A stretch of DNA of 64,000 nucleotides from positions 180,987-244,986 of the IMG/VR virus record IMGVR_UViG_3300045256_000050; one strand, written 5' to 3'. Source of the DNA: a virus. The notes below the pieces were generated by a model that was given only the letters and a program-made list of their open reading frames with translations, did no database searches and was not told the origin of the DNA. This document shows positions 1 to 7,724 of the stretch, piece after piece (position 1 is the stretch's first letter; the number at the start of each line of letters is the position of its first letter). The translations under genes were made by a program, and so were the position numbers.

Positions 1-182
1 TTGCCCTCGTTCCACCAGTAGGTGTTTTTCTGGTCGTCTTCGGTCTTGGCGTTCGTTGTCTTCACCAACTTGTTCAGACAGAGACAGCCGACGATGACGG
101 TTCCCAGAATCCCGCAGACGATCCCCATCCAGAAGTCCGGCGAGTTCATGACCCCGCCGGACCCGTAGGTTGCGAACAGCAT
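1..182 (-). CDS. Small membrane protein, partial (runs off the left edge)
   Basis: The ATG at 182 follows a strong AGGAGGAG ribosome site and lies one base after the Thg1-like stop, so it is probably translated with that gene. About 60 codons are visible without a stop. The protein starts MLFATYGSGG and has one hydrophobic stretch (about residues 18-38, around GIVCGILGTVIVGC), then a polar, Lys/Asp-rich tail. This suggests a single-span membrane protein with a cytoplasmic tail. The family is not recognised and the C-terminus is outside the window. Confidence 0.7.
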   Translation of the reverse strand, partial: MLFATYGSGGVMNSPDFWMGIVCGILGTVIVGCLCLNKLVKTTNAKTEDDQKNTYWWNEG

Positions 183-183
183 C

Positions 184-791
184 TCACTCCTCCTGAGTAA
201 CTGGTTCCGACTCCGTTTTGAGAACCGGGGTGGCCCCCTCGAACATTACCTCTTCCCGGTTGGCGATCCGCTTGAGCGGCGGGATGTCCAACGCCACCAC
301 TTCCTGACGGGTGATGGTGAGGTTCGGGTTCTTCCGGGCGGCGTGCATCGGCGGGAGCTTGTCCAACTCCTCGGTGCTGAACGGCCGCTCGGTCTTCCGT
401 CGAGCGAGGTAGGTGCCCCGCTTGAAGAAGTCCGGGTAGTTGTTCCAGTTGACCCCGTGGGTCTGGAACATCATCTCCTGCATCATGCTGCTCGACTTGT
501 TCTGCAACTCCTTGTGCGAGAACATCGACTGAGCCGCCATGCTGACGCTGTTCCGGGTGGCATCCATCTCCCGCCAGATCAGGTAGTTGGTCGCCTCCCA
601 ATCCGTCGGCACGTTGTACACCCGTGCGTCGAACAGGGGCATCCGGTCGGCCTTCTCTGGGAGGTAGTCCTTCAGGTTGCGGTTGAAAAACGCCGTGGTC
701 ATCGACGCCAACACGGAAGTCATCTTCAACAACTTGGCGTCGAAGAAGTGTTCGGCGTCGATCTCGTCGGAGTACCACACGAGCGAGATTT
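184..791 (-). CDS. Thg1-like tRNA 5'-end polymerase, 3' exon
   Basis: Second exon of a gene interrupted by a group II intron. It starts with AA, which completes a Glu codon begun in the upstream exon, and then reads ISLVWYSDEID. Joined to 3151..3382 it gives a 279-residue protein in one frame. The Thg1 family adds nucleotides to the 5' end of tRNA in the reverse 3'-5' direction. The palm signatures are D33 in RMDGKAF and D77-E78 in QSDEIS; the downstream WRxMDATRNS and FSHKELQ stretches also fit bacterial Thg1-like proteins. The acidic C-terminus ends EPVTQEE. Family call is strong; the actual RNA substrate is unknown. Confidence 0.85.
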
Positions 792-831
792 GTCGGGTAA
801 GGGCGGAACATCGCTGCCCGCCCTCCCCTAA

Positions 832-865
832 GAACCGTGCGTGTAAGTTTCCCTTCACACGGCTC
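832..865 (-). ncRNA. Group II intron domain V
   Basis: On the minus strand this 34-base hairpin reads GAGCCGTGTG, a GAAA-type tetraloop region, then CACGCACGGTTC. It has the usual size, the GAGCCGU start and the GUUC end of bacterial group II domain V, the catalytic core that binds metal. It lies about 40 bases from the 3' splice site, leaving room for domain VI with a branch A. The intact core supports a splicing-competent intron. Confidence 0.9.
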
Positions 866-887
866 AAGCAATCGGCTTAGCCACCAA

Positions 888-2570
888 TCACGCCTTCTTC
901 CCGTGCTTTGCCAGATGGCAGTACAAGTGAAGAATGCGGAGGTTTGCGAGGCTGTCGTCCCCACCTTCCGAACGAGGCTTCACATGATGCTCATGTAACT
1001 CCTCGCCGTTGTTGAGGCTTTCGCCGCACTCAGGACACAAGAAGTTCTGTTGTTTGGCGACCTGACGCTTCTTGACAGTCAAGAGGTCGGACGCCTTTTC
1101 AGCGTCCCGCTCCTCCCAATACTGTTCAAGGGCGGGGTCGTCCCAGCAGGCGAACCGCTGGACAACAACGTGCCTCTTGATGAGAACCCAAGAAGGTTTC
1201 ATCATGTAGCATTCGGACGTGCCGAACACCCATTTTGCACCCTTCCGGTAGTTCCCCCAATACCGCTTCAGCCACCCCCAACTCTTGTTGGCGTGACGCC
1301 GCCTGACCCAACGGTATTGCAGTTGGACCAGATAGTTGTCGAGGCCGTCAAAAGTTCGGGACGCCACCGAGCATCGGAAGTAGTTGCACCACCCACGGAT
1401 GATCGGGTTCACTCTGGAGATCAGTTCTTCCAAAGGTCGCCCGTCATACTTGCGGAAGGTTTCCTTCAGCTTCTGCTTGATGGCCTTCACGGACTTCTTG
1501 CTGGGCTTGATGAAGAGCTTGTCGCCCTTCTTCGAGGTCAGCGTCTTGTACCTCCTGATGTTGAACCCAAGGAAGTCGAAACCTTCGTCCAGATGGGTGA
1601 TACGGGTCTTTTCCTCAGAGAGTTCCAGACCACGTTCCTTCAACCAGACAACTAGCTTCGCCCGAATTGCTTCGGCTTCCTCCTTGGAGTGACACAACAC
1701 CACGAAGTCGTCGGCGTACCTGACCAGCCCAACCGAGTTCGGAGCCAGTTCGTAGGTGGTCTTCCCGGTCCCCTTGCGGGTGTTTTTCCGGTACTTGACG
1801 CCCAGAACCTCCTCCATTCCGTGAAGAGCGATATTCGCCAACAAGGGACTAATCACTCCACCTTGCGGCGTACCCGCATGGGTGTCGTGGTAGCTGCCGT
1901 CGAATTCGACGTAACCCGCCTTCAGCCATTGCCGGATCAATTCCCTTGCGGGAAAATTCCCGATCAACTGCATCAGCTTGTCGTGGTCGATGTTGTCGAA
2001 GGCTCCCTTGATGTCAGCGTCCAGCACCCACAATTTCCCACCTTGGCTGGTGAGTTTGAAGATGCGAGCGATGGCATCTTGGCAAGAGCGTTTCGGTCGG
2101 AAACCGTAGGACGAGTCCTCGAACTTCGCTTCCCAGAACGGTTCCAGTGCGTTAAGCACCATCGCCTGAACAGCACGGTTCGTGATGTCAGGGATGCCCA
2201 AAGGACGGAGCTTGCCGTTGGCTTTCGGTATATAAATCCGTCGTGCGGGACACTTCTTGGCGAGTTGGTATTCAGCCAACTCGTCCACGAGGCGTCCCCT
2301 TGCTTCGGGGGTTTTGACAACGATCTTGTCCACCCCCGGCGTCGTCCTCCCTTTGTTCAACTGCGTCACCCGTCGAACCGCCAGACAGCGGTTCTCGTAG
2401 CTCCGCAGCATAACATGCTGAAGACTTCGCACCCTCTTGAGGTTTCCCTCTTTGGCGGCACGGAAAATCTCTTGGCGAAGGCGGCGTACAAAAGTGACGA
2501 CGTGGGACCAGTCAATGCTGTTCCAGTCGCACTTTTGCTGGGAACTTACGCTTTGCTTTTCGTTCTCCAT
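888..2570 (-). CDS. ltrA: Group II intron reverse transcriptase/maturase with HNH endonuclease
   Basis: 560 residues with all parts of a mobile group II protein: an RT domain (about residues 75-360) with catalytic YADD in LVRYADDFV and the TPQGGVISPLL motif, a maturase/X domain (about 370-470), and a C-terminal HNH nuclease with CPECGESL, EHHVKPRSEGG and a LYCH end. It binds its intron, assists splicing and copies it at the insertion site by target-primed reverse transcription. Length and motifs are complete, so the element is probably still mobile. Starts MENEKQSV. Confidence 0.95.
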   Translation of the reverse strand: MENEKQSVSSQQKCDWNSIDWSHVVTFVRRLRQEIFRAAKEGNLKRVRSLQHVMLRSYENRCLAVRRVTQLNKGRTTPGVDKIVVKTPEARGRLVDELAEYQLAKKCPARRIYIPKANGKLRPLGIPDITNRAVQAMVLNALEPFWEAKFEDSSYGFRPKRSCQDAIARIFKLTSQGGKLWVLDADIKGAFDNIDHDKLMQLIGNFPARELIRQWLKAGYVEFDGSYHDTHAGTPQGGVISPLLANIALHGMEEVLGVKYRKNTRKGTGKTTYELAPNSVGLVRYADDFVVLCHSKEEAEAIRAKLVVWLKERGLELSEEKTRITHLDEGFDFLGFNIRRYKTLTSKKGDKLFIKPSKKSVKAIKQKLKETFRKYDGRPLEELISRVNPIIRGWCNYFRCSVASRTFDGLDNYLVQLQYRWVRRRHANKSWGWLKRYWGNYRKGAKWVFGTSECYMMKPSWVLIKRHVVVQRFACWDDPALEQYWEERDAEKASDLLTVKKRQVAKQQNFLCPECGESLNNGEELHEHHVKPRSEGGDDSLANLRILHLYCHLAKHGKKA

Positions 2571-3150
2571 TTATCCCTCCTTCCCTTGAAATCTTCCGTC
2601 CGATCACCTGTCGGAATTCAGCACCCTTTCGGGTCGGGCATTACCCTATCCAGCCGGTTATGGATTCCCGTTGCCTTTCGGCTGCTGGCATTCGCTTGAT
2701 CCGACATCCTTTACCTGCTGGGGAGTCCAGTGTTGCTCACGCTTCACTTGCTTTCGGGCCGAAACCTTCAAGACCCCAACAGGCTTAACACGTTCCGCAG
2801 AACCGAAGGTACGACTGCCGTAGGTAGTTCCTATACGCCGGGGATCGGAGGGGTGTTACTGGCCGTTGCCAGACGAAGACAGCCAGCCCTTCTGTGATCC
2901 CAGATAACCCGGCGTCAATTGCATTGCCGAGCCTACTCATCACGACGCTTCAAATGGAACTTCGCTTTCGCTTACCGTAGCAGTCTTTCCCCCGCCCCGG
3001 CTTTCTCCCGCAATTTGGGTACTCGCCGTTGGGCATTCTTGCTCCCAGCTTCACACGCCTCCGTTGCCAGAGACGCATGTGGGATGGGGAAAAGGTTTAA
3101 CACAAACCTTGGAGTTACCTCCACTTCAGTTCAGCGACCTCGTGTCGCAC

Positions 3151-3382
3151 CGTCGCTCTGGGTGTAACCGACCCGTGCGTTCGTCTCTTGGACGAGGAAC
3201 TTGGTGGTCGCCACCATGAGCCGGGACAGCCGCTCGTCGAACGGCCGCTTCAGACCCGCAGTGAAGGTGTGGAACGCCTTGCCGTCCATCCGGGCCACGA
3301 TGGGAATGAGCGGAAGGAGTTGTTGGCCTGAGTATTGGAACTCGTAGCCCTTCATGCGGTCGCCGAGACTGTCCTTCTTCAT
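3151..3382 (-). CDS. Thg1-like tRNA 5'-end polymerase, 5' exon
   Basis: First exon: 77 codons plus one base. The ATG at 3382 follows GGGAGAAGAC. It carries the metal-binding RMDGKAF motif (D33) and ends GYTQSD plus the G of a Glu codon. The group II intron begins at the next base. The intron therefore splits the conserved SDE metal-binding motif inside the Glu codon, so no active enzyme can form without splicing. The gene begins an operon running left to the small membrane protein. Confidence 0.85.
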
Positions 3383-3495
3383 GTCTTCTCCCTGTTTCAG
3401 TTCGATCAGTCTACCTCGGAGTTTTCCCGCTGTAAACCACTTCTGTCCTAAAATTGCGTCCGAAATGCCAGTACATACGGGTGGAGGAACTACCC

Positions 3496-3792
3496 ATGAT
3501 TATTTGTATTCTGGCACCCAACGACAAGGTTGAAGTGGTGCGGGAGCGGGCTAAGCAAATCCCCAAGTTTGCCAACCACACCGCCCTGTCGGTCCCCGTT
3601 TCGGCAACCGGCGATCTCCCGGCGACTCATTGGTTCTGCACTTTCAGCACAGACGAGGAGTTGTACGCACAGATCAAAGCCCTACAGGAATTCAGTGAGG
3701 TTGTCGAGGCCGACCCGAAGGCGTTCCTCGAAGGCAAGAAGCTTAAGCCAATTCCGCTACGCAAGGTCATCGCCGCTGGAAAGGTACAGTAA
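3496..3792 (+). CDS. Hypothetical protein, coupled to a 2OG oxygenase
   Basis: 98 residues, starting MIICILAPNDK after GGAGG. The start was moved 42 bases downstream of the longest reading to use this ribosome site. No membrane span or known motif is seen; the sequence is mixed alpha/beta with a Lys-rich C-terminus. Its TAA overlaps the next ATG (TAATG at 3790-3794), so it is translationally coupled to the oxygenase and may work with it. Function unknown. Confidence 0.75.
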   Translation: MIICILAPNDKVEVVRERAKQIPKFANHTALSVPVSATGDLPATHWFCTFSTDEELYAQIKALQEFSEVVEADPKAFLEGKKLKPIPLRKVIAAGKVQ

Positions 3793-4409
3793 TGAAGTTT
3801 GTCGTGCAGCCCGACTTCATCACGCAAGATGAAGTCGGGATCATCAAGTCGTATGAGAAGCCGCAGATCGGCGAAATCCAGAACTACCACATCAAGTCTG
3901 TGAACGATGCGGCTCGGGGCTGGACGATCATGAAGGACTTCAGCCGGACCGACGCCTCGAAGGAAGTCACCCGCTTCCAGGGCGACGGCACGCTCGTCGA
4001 AGAAGTGCCGGTCTACTTCAAAGACCTGGGCCACAGGATCGCTCGGGCCGTTGGCGTGAGCGACGAACACATGTTCTTCCAGTACATCGTGATTGGTCCC
4101 GGCGGCGAGATTCGCAAACACTACGACGCCGGGAAACCGGGTTACATCACTTACAAGTGCAACGTGTGCGTCGAAGGCCCAGCCGACGACTTCATCTACG
4201 TCGGCGACGACGTGCTGTCGGCCAAGCCACTCGGCCTGTACTGCTTCGAGGCCAACCTGTATAAGCACTGGATGGACACGAGCGACGTGACCCGCATCGT
4301 CTTAAGCTACGGGTTCCTCGTCCCCTACGACTCCCTGGGATGGGCCGAGGACAGCCCCCGCATCCGGTTGAGCAACCGCATCTGGCAGGCTTACATCGGT
4401 CGGGGCTAA
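3792..4409 (+). CDS. 2-oxoglutarate/Fe(II)-dependent dioxygenase
   Basis: 205 residues. The iron-binding facial triad is visible as H110 and D112 (RKHYDAG) and H159 (YKHWMD), with R168 nine residues on in the position that binds 2-oxoglutarate (TRIVLSYGF). The spacing fits the double-stranded beta-helix oxygenases such as prolyl hydroxylase and AlkB relatives. In large phages these may modify protein, nucleic acid or small substrates; the substrate cannot be told here. The 3' end overlaps the convergent gene below by 108 bases, which is long. Confidence 0.82.
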   Translation: MKFVVQPDFITQDEVGIIKSYEKPQIGEIQNYHIKSVNDAARGWTIMKDFSRTDASKEVTRFQGDGTLVEEVPVYFKDLGHRIARAVGVSDEHMFFQYIVIGPGGEIRKHYDAGKPGYITYKCNVCVEGPADDFIYVGDDVLSAKPLGLYCFEANLYKHWMDTSDVTRIVLSYGFLVPYDSLGWAEDSPRIRLSNRIWQAYIGRG

Positions 4410-4712
4410 GAACTTGGTCTTGAACTCGTGGTAAGCAAGGATGGCGGGGTTGAGGATGGCACAGTCCGCCCCCGTCAGGTACTTGCAGGTCATGAACGTC
4501 GGGTAGTCCTTGACCTTGTGCCTAGACGCCTTGTCGATGTACTCGTACATGCACCAAACGTCTTCTGGCAGCTTCTCTCCCGCCTGCTTGAATGCCAGGG
4601 GCAGGAAGATCACCGCCAGGAGACGCTTGTCGTCTTCGGGAATCATCCAACTCCCGAAGACCTTGCCGTCTACGACATCAACCGCCAGTTGTTTGAGTTC
4701 CGCTTCGGTCAT
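4302..4712 (-). CDS. Hypothetical protein
   Basis: 136 residues, starting MTEAELKQL after GAAGGAA. Its start lies inside the end of the upstream gene (35-base overlap), as in the rest of this operon. The first 105 residues look like normal protein; the last 30 lie antisense to the oxygenase end and are Ala/Pro/Gly-rich. The true stop may therefore reflect a chance extension. No family recognised. Confidence 0.6.
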   Translation of the reverse strand: MTEAELKQLAVDVVDGKVFGSWMIPEDDKRLLAVIFLPLAFKQAGEKLPEDVWCMYEYIDKASRHKVKDYPTFMTCKYLTGADCAILNPAILAYHEFKTKFLAPTDVSLPDAVAQPDAGAVLGPSQGVVGDEEPVA

Positions 4713-4956
4713 CCGATTCCTTCGGTAGTGGCGGGCACGGGTTGCCGTCCTCGTCCACGAATCCTGTCTTGTAAAAGTCGTACTCGATGTAGCCGCAGAA
4801 GCCAAGTCCGCAGAACTTCCAGTCGTCCTTGAACTGCTGGGGCACGTCCACCTTCACCCCATTCTCGTACAACTCAACCTCATGGACATTGAGGTTCTGC
4901 ATCTCCCGGTACTTCTGGATCAGTGCCCGGACTTCTTCTACGTCTACTCGGATCAT
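4678..4956 (-). CDS. Hypothetical protein
   Basis: 92 residues starting MIRVDVEEVRAL. The ATG overlaps the stop of the Nudix gene in an ATGA, which decides the start. The N-terminus is helical; the middle has a Trp/Tyr/Cys cluster (DDWKFCGLGFCGYIEYDFY). Same operon as the Nudix and RNA ligase genes. Function unknown. Confidence 0.65.
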   Translation of the reverse strand: MIRVDVEEVRALIQKYREMQNLNVHEVELYENGVKVDVPQQFKDDWKFCGLGFCGYIEYDFYKTGFVDEDGNPCPPLPKESDDRSGTQTTGG

Positions 4957-5606
4957 GTGGGTGGCAACATGTAAGAGGTTGAGATACGGCCCATCTGCCG
5001 GATCATGTACAGCATGGGCCACGCCTTCGCAGCGATCACCACGCCCTCGAACTCGTCGGTCCGGTCGCAGAGCCGCTTGACGCCCTCGTAGTCGAGTAGC
5101 ATCGGCTCGATGATTTCTTCTTCTTCGTGGCCTTCCACGTCGAGCTTGCCGCTCGCCAGACAGAAGACCATCTGCACCGACTCGTCGCTCAGCCCGGCGG
5201 ACGACACGATGGGCGGGCTGACTTGCAGCACACGCTCCAGCGTCAGCCCGGCCTCTTCTTTCAGTTCACGACGGGCGGCTTCGACCGGACCCTCGTCGCC
5301 GTCGATCAGTCCCGCAACGAACCCATACTCGAAGTTCTGGATCGGGTGCCGCCACTCCTTCGTGACGAGCAGCTTGAGTTCGTCCTGGCCTTCGACTGCG
5401 ACGAAGGCCATGCAGATCACGGCGTCCGGTTGGATGTTCTGGAAGCTCTTGGAGAGGGCCGGGAGCTTCTTGCGGGAAGCCATCAGCCACGAACCCTTCT
5501 TCAACGTCCCGTTGCCTTCATCCCCGGTCTGGTAGTCCATCCGGTAGACGTTGAGCCAGGGGGTGTTGAGCAGGGTTTCCATCCCGGTGAGGGTCGTCGG
5601 CTTCAT
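4953..5606 (-). CDS. Nudix hydrolase, ADP-ribose pyrophosphatase type
   Basis: 217 residues. A full Nudix box GX5EX7REUXEEXGU is visible: G, LIDGD, E, GPVEAAR, REL, K, EE, A, GL. The box, preceded by an alpha/beta segment and an FEYGFVAG strand, resembles ADP-sugar pyrophosphatases, which cleave a nucleoside diphosphate linked to a second group. The start MKPTTLTG is one base after the previous stop. Being in one operon with an RNA ligase, it could clear ADP-ribose, NAD fragments or 5'-end nucleotides; the substrate is inference. Confidence 0.9.
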   Translation of the reverse strand: MKPTTLTGMETLLNTPWLNVYRMDYQTGDEGNGTLKKGSWLMASRKKLPALSKSFQNIQPDAVICMAFVAVEGQDELKLLVTKEWRHPIQNFEYGFVAGLIDGDEGPVEAARRELKEEAGLTLERVLQVSPPIVSSAGLSDESVQMVFCLASGKLDVEGHEEEEIIEPMLLDYEGVKRLCDRTDEFEGVVIAAKAWPMLYMIRQMGRISTSYMLPPT

Positions 5607-5607
5607 C

Positions 5608-5835
5608 TCAGTCGTCTCCGAAAAGTTTGCGGGCATTAGCGATGGCGGGCACGAGGAGATCGAAAGCCTTCTTCTGGCTCTCGATCTCACGCTCGTGCCC
5701 GTCAGTGACGACCCCCGTCGGCGTCAGTACGCCGACGGTGCCGTAGGTATCAAGGTGCTTGTAAGCGTGTTCCGCCGCCTCCAGCAGCTTCAGGAACACA
5801 ACGTCGTCACCCACGTTCTTCTGTTGCTTAGGCAT
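5608..5835 (-). CDS. Small hypothetical protein
   Basis: 75 residues, starting MPKQQKNV after AAGAAGGAG. Helical and charged, with no membrane span and no recognised motif. It lies between the RNA ligase (15 bases upstream) and the Nudix gene (one base downstream) and is probably cotranscribed with both. Confidence 0.65.
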   Translation of the reverse strand: MPKQQKNVGDDVVFLKLLEAAEHAYKHLDTYGTVGVLTPTGVVTDGHEREIESQKKAFDLLVPAIANARKLFGDD

Positions 5836-5850
5836 CCTTGCCGCTCCTTC

Positions 5851-6948
5851 TTAGTGGAACTCGGTCCCACCCTTCCGCTCGTGGTAGTCCACCGAGATCG
5901 ACTTCAGGATAACACGCCCGAAGTTCGGCAGCAACTCGGAATACCGTTCCTTAACAGGCGTGACCACCACGCCCTCCCGGCCCTTGAACTTACTGGTGTT
6001 CTCCTCGGCCGAGCAGACGGTCGTCGTGCCGTCCGTGTGCTGCGTCAGCACGTCCATACTGAACGGCCCACGGTACAGGATCGGCACCATGTCGATCCCG
6101 TGCTTCTTGAACAACTCCACTTTCACGTCGAAATCCAGGTACTTGCCGTTCACGGCGATGTCGAACGCCCGGTAGGCGGCGGTCTTCACCCCGTAGGCCA
6201 TGTCCTGAATGCCCGGTCCGTAGATTTCTCCGTACACCACCACGTTGTTCTGGTGGGCACAGAGTTCCACGAGCAGGTTCTTCATGTTGTCGGTCATCGG
6301 CAGCCAGTAGAGCGACTTCACGCCCTTGTCGTTCTGCGGCTTCCGACGGGTGCCGTGCGAACCGGCGACGAACGTCCACTCCATGCTGCCGTCCGTGTCG
6401 TTCGGCTGCTGGACGATCCCGACCCGGCTGTTGGTGCCGTGCAGCTTCTCCGTGAAGATCACTTCCTCGCCGTCCACCAGCACGCCGGGGAAGTTCCCGA
6501 TGTTCTCGATGTCGGTGTAGGCGTGGAACGTCCCGATGGGCGGGGCGGCATCGCCGTCCATCGCCTTGACCGGCGGCTCGTACTTCTTCACGCCCCAGGC
6601 TTCGACCATGCTCGTCCCGACGGGGAGGCTCTGGTCGTCGAGCGGGGCGAGGAACCCCTGCGACCGCTCACCCCGGAGGCGGGCCGCACGGATACGCTGG
6701 CCCGGTGGCCGGGTGCCGTCGATCTGCTTGGCGAGCGGGGCGGTGTACTTCGTGATGCCCCACTTGTCCGTCAGAGCTTCACTGACGACAGAATCGGGCG
6801 GCAGGTACACGCCTTTCTGGCCGACCTGCCAGTTGCCGGTCCCGCTGATGACCCACCAGTTTTTGACCCGAACGAGTTCGAGTCGGTCGGCACCGGGGTG
6901 CTTCTTGACTTCTTCGACCTGAACTACGTCAACGATCAGGGTACTCAT
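5851..6948 (-). CDS. ATP-dependent RNA ligase, DraRnl (Rnl5) type
   Basis: 365 residues. The N-terminal 130 residues resemble the OB-like module of the Deinococcus RNA ligase family (VKKHPGADRLELV). A nucleotidyltransferase domain follows, with motif I TEKLHGTN (AMP-accepting K168), motif III VVYGEIYG, motif IIIa YRAFDI, motif IV EGVVV and motif V VILKSIS. Such enzymes seal 3'-OH/5'-phosphate breaks, some preferring RNA 3' ends in duplexes. The start at MSTLIVDV follows AAAGGAGG. With the nearby Thg1-like gene it suggests tRNA or RNA end repair. Confidence 0.9.
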   Translation of the reverse strand: MSTLIVDVVQVEEVKKHPGADRLELVRVKNWWVISGTGNWQVGQKGVYLPPDSVVSEALTDKWGITKYTAPLAKQIDGTRPPGQRIRAARLRGERSQGFLAPLDDQSLPVGTSMVEAWGVKKYEPPVKAMDGDAAPPIGTFHAYTDIENIGNFPGVLVDGEEVIFTEKLHGTNSRVGIVQQPNDTDGSMEWTFVAGSHGTRRKPQNDKGVKSLYWLPMTDNMKNLLVELCAHQNNVVVYGEIYGPGIQDMAYGVKTAAYRAFDIAVNGKYLDFDVKVELFKKHGIDMVPILYRGPFSMDVLTQHTDGTTTVCSAEENTSKFKGREGVVVTPVKERYSELLPNFGRVILKSISVDYHERKGGTEFH

Positions 6949-6992
6949 CGTGCCCTCCTTTCGGCAGTAAGACACTGCCCAGGAGGGCAGGT

Positions 6993-7202
6993 TCACATCT
7001 TGAAGGAATCGCCCTTGTGGCGGATTTCAAAGTCAGTGGCTTCTCTCACCAGCACTGACTCAAAATACCCTGGATATGCGTGTTGTAAAGCGTCAGAGAT
7101 GGATTCTGCGTAACGGAGGATGGGGAACTGGTCCCCATCCTCTTTCTCCAGCATGATGTACCACCACCGCCAGCGACCGACACGCCCTAGCATGCTGGTC
7201 AT
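6993..7202 (-). CDS. Small hypothetical protein
   Basis: 69 residues. The ATG at 7202 overlaps the preceding stop (ATGA). A Trp/Arg-rich N-terminus (GRWRWWYIML) is followed by a soluble segment. Function unknown; it belongs to the same operon as the RNA ligase downstream. Confidence 0.55.
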   Translation of the reverse strand: MTSMLGRVGRWRWWYIMLEKEDGDQFPILRYAESISDALQHAYPGYFESVLVREATDFEIRHKGDSFKM

Positions 7203-7723
7203 TGGCCCTCCAGCTTCTCCCCAAGCGACTTGAAGAACCCGCCCAGCACCTTTCCGGCCCGCTGGCCCAAGTCCTTCGTCCGCTCGACGGCCTGCTCGCC
7301 ACCGGCCTTGATGTTGGCGGCGACCTGCTCGGCCCCGGACTGCACCTTGCCGGTGAACTCGGCCAGTTGCTCGTCGGTGACGCCGAGACGCTTGAGGGCT
7401 TCGGCGACGGTTTCTTTCACAACCCGGACGCCCTCATCGAACCCCTCACGGACTTCGTTGAGCAGGTCGTCCTCGGCGGTGACGTAGCCCGGACGGACGC
7501 CGGTGCCGCACGACCCGCCGCAGCAGGTCGGGCCAGCCTCGGGCACGTTTTGGGCAGAAACCTGGGGCTGCTCGCCCTTCAGGTGCTTCTCCAGGTCGCA
7601 GAGCGACTGGACGGAGAGGAGGGTGGAACCCTCGTGTTGCGTGAATGCGAAAGCCGCAACGGGGCGGTCCTTACCGAAGTGTAAGACCGCCCCATCACGG
7701 ACGACTGCGTACCACAGACTCAT
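7199..7723 (-). CDS. Hypothetical protein with CCGGSCG motif and helical tail
   Basis: 174 residues, starting MSLWYAVVRDG. The N-terminal 55 residues look like a small alpha/beta domain. A Cys/Gly linker (PTCCGGSCGTG) follows, then a long amphipathic region (about 85-170) rich in Glu, Ala, Lys and Gly with repeated AxxxAxxx spacing, like late-embryogenesis or apolipoprotein-type helices. The start is one base after the AAA+ gene stop, so the two are coupled. Role unknown; a membrane- or lipid-associated helix is possible. Confidence 0.65.
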   Translation of the reverse strand: MSLWYAVVRDGAVLHFGKDRPVAAFAFTQHEGSTLLSVQSLCDLEKHLKGEQPQVSAQNVPEAGPTCCGGSCGTGVRPGYVTAEDDLLNEVREGFDEGVRVVKETVAEALKRLGVTDEQLAEFTGKVQSGAEQVAANIKAGGEQAVERTKDLGQRAGKVLGGFFKSLGEKLEGQ

Positions 7724-7724
7724 G

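Larger units (their letters stand above)
792..3150 (-). mobile_element. Group II intron with encoded reverse transcriptase
   Basis: On the minus strand the element starts GTGCGACACG (3150 downwards), matching the GUGYG 5' consensus, and ends CCCGAC (up to 792), matching the terminal AY. Excision fuses the exons in frame and restores the Thg1 SDE motif exactly, which fixes both boundaries. The 5' part, about 580 bases (2571-3150), has no gene and holds the upstream ribozyme domains. The reverse transcriptase ORF sits in the domain IV position, and a canonical domain V is near the 3' end. Total length is 2359 bases. The EBS/IBS pairing was not verified. Confidence 0.93.

Noticed and set aside
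5551-7113. 520-codon + strand open frame
   Set aside because: Antisense to the Nudix and RNA ligase genes, which have clear motifs. Long antisense frames are expected in GC-rich genes.
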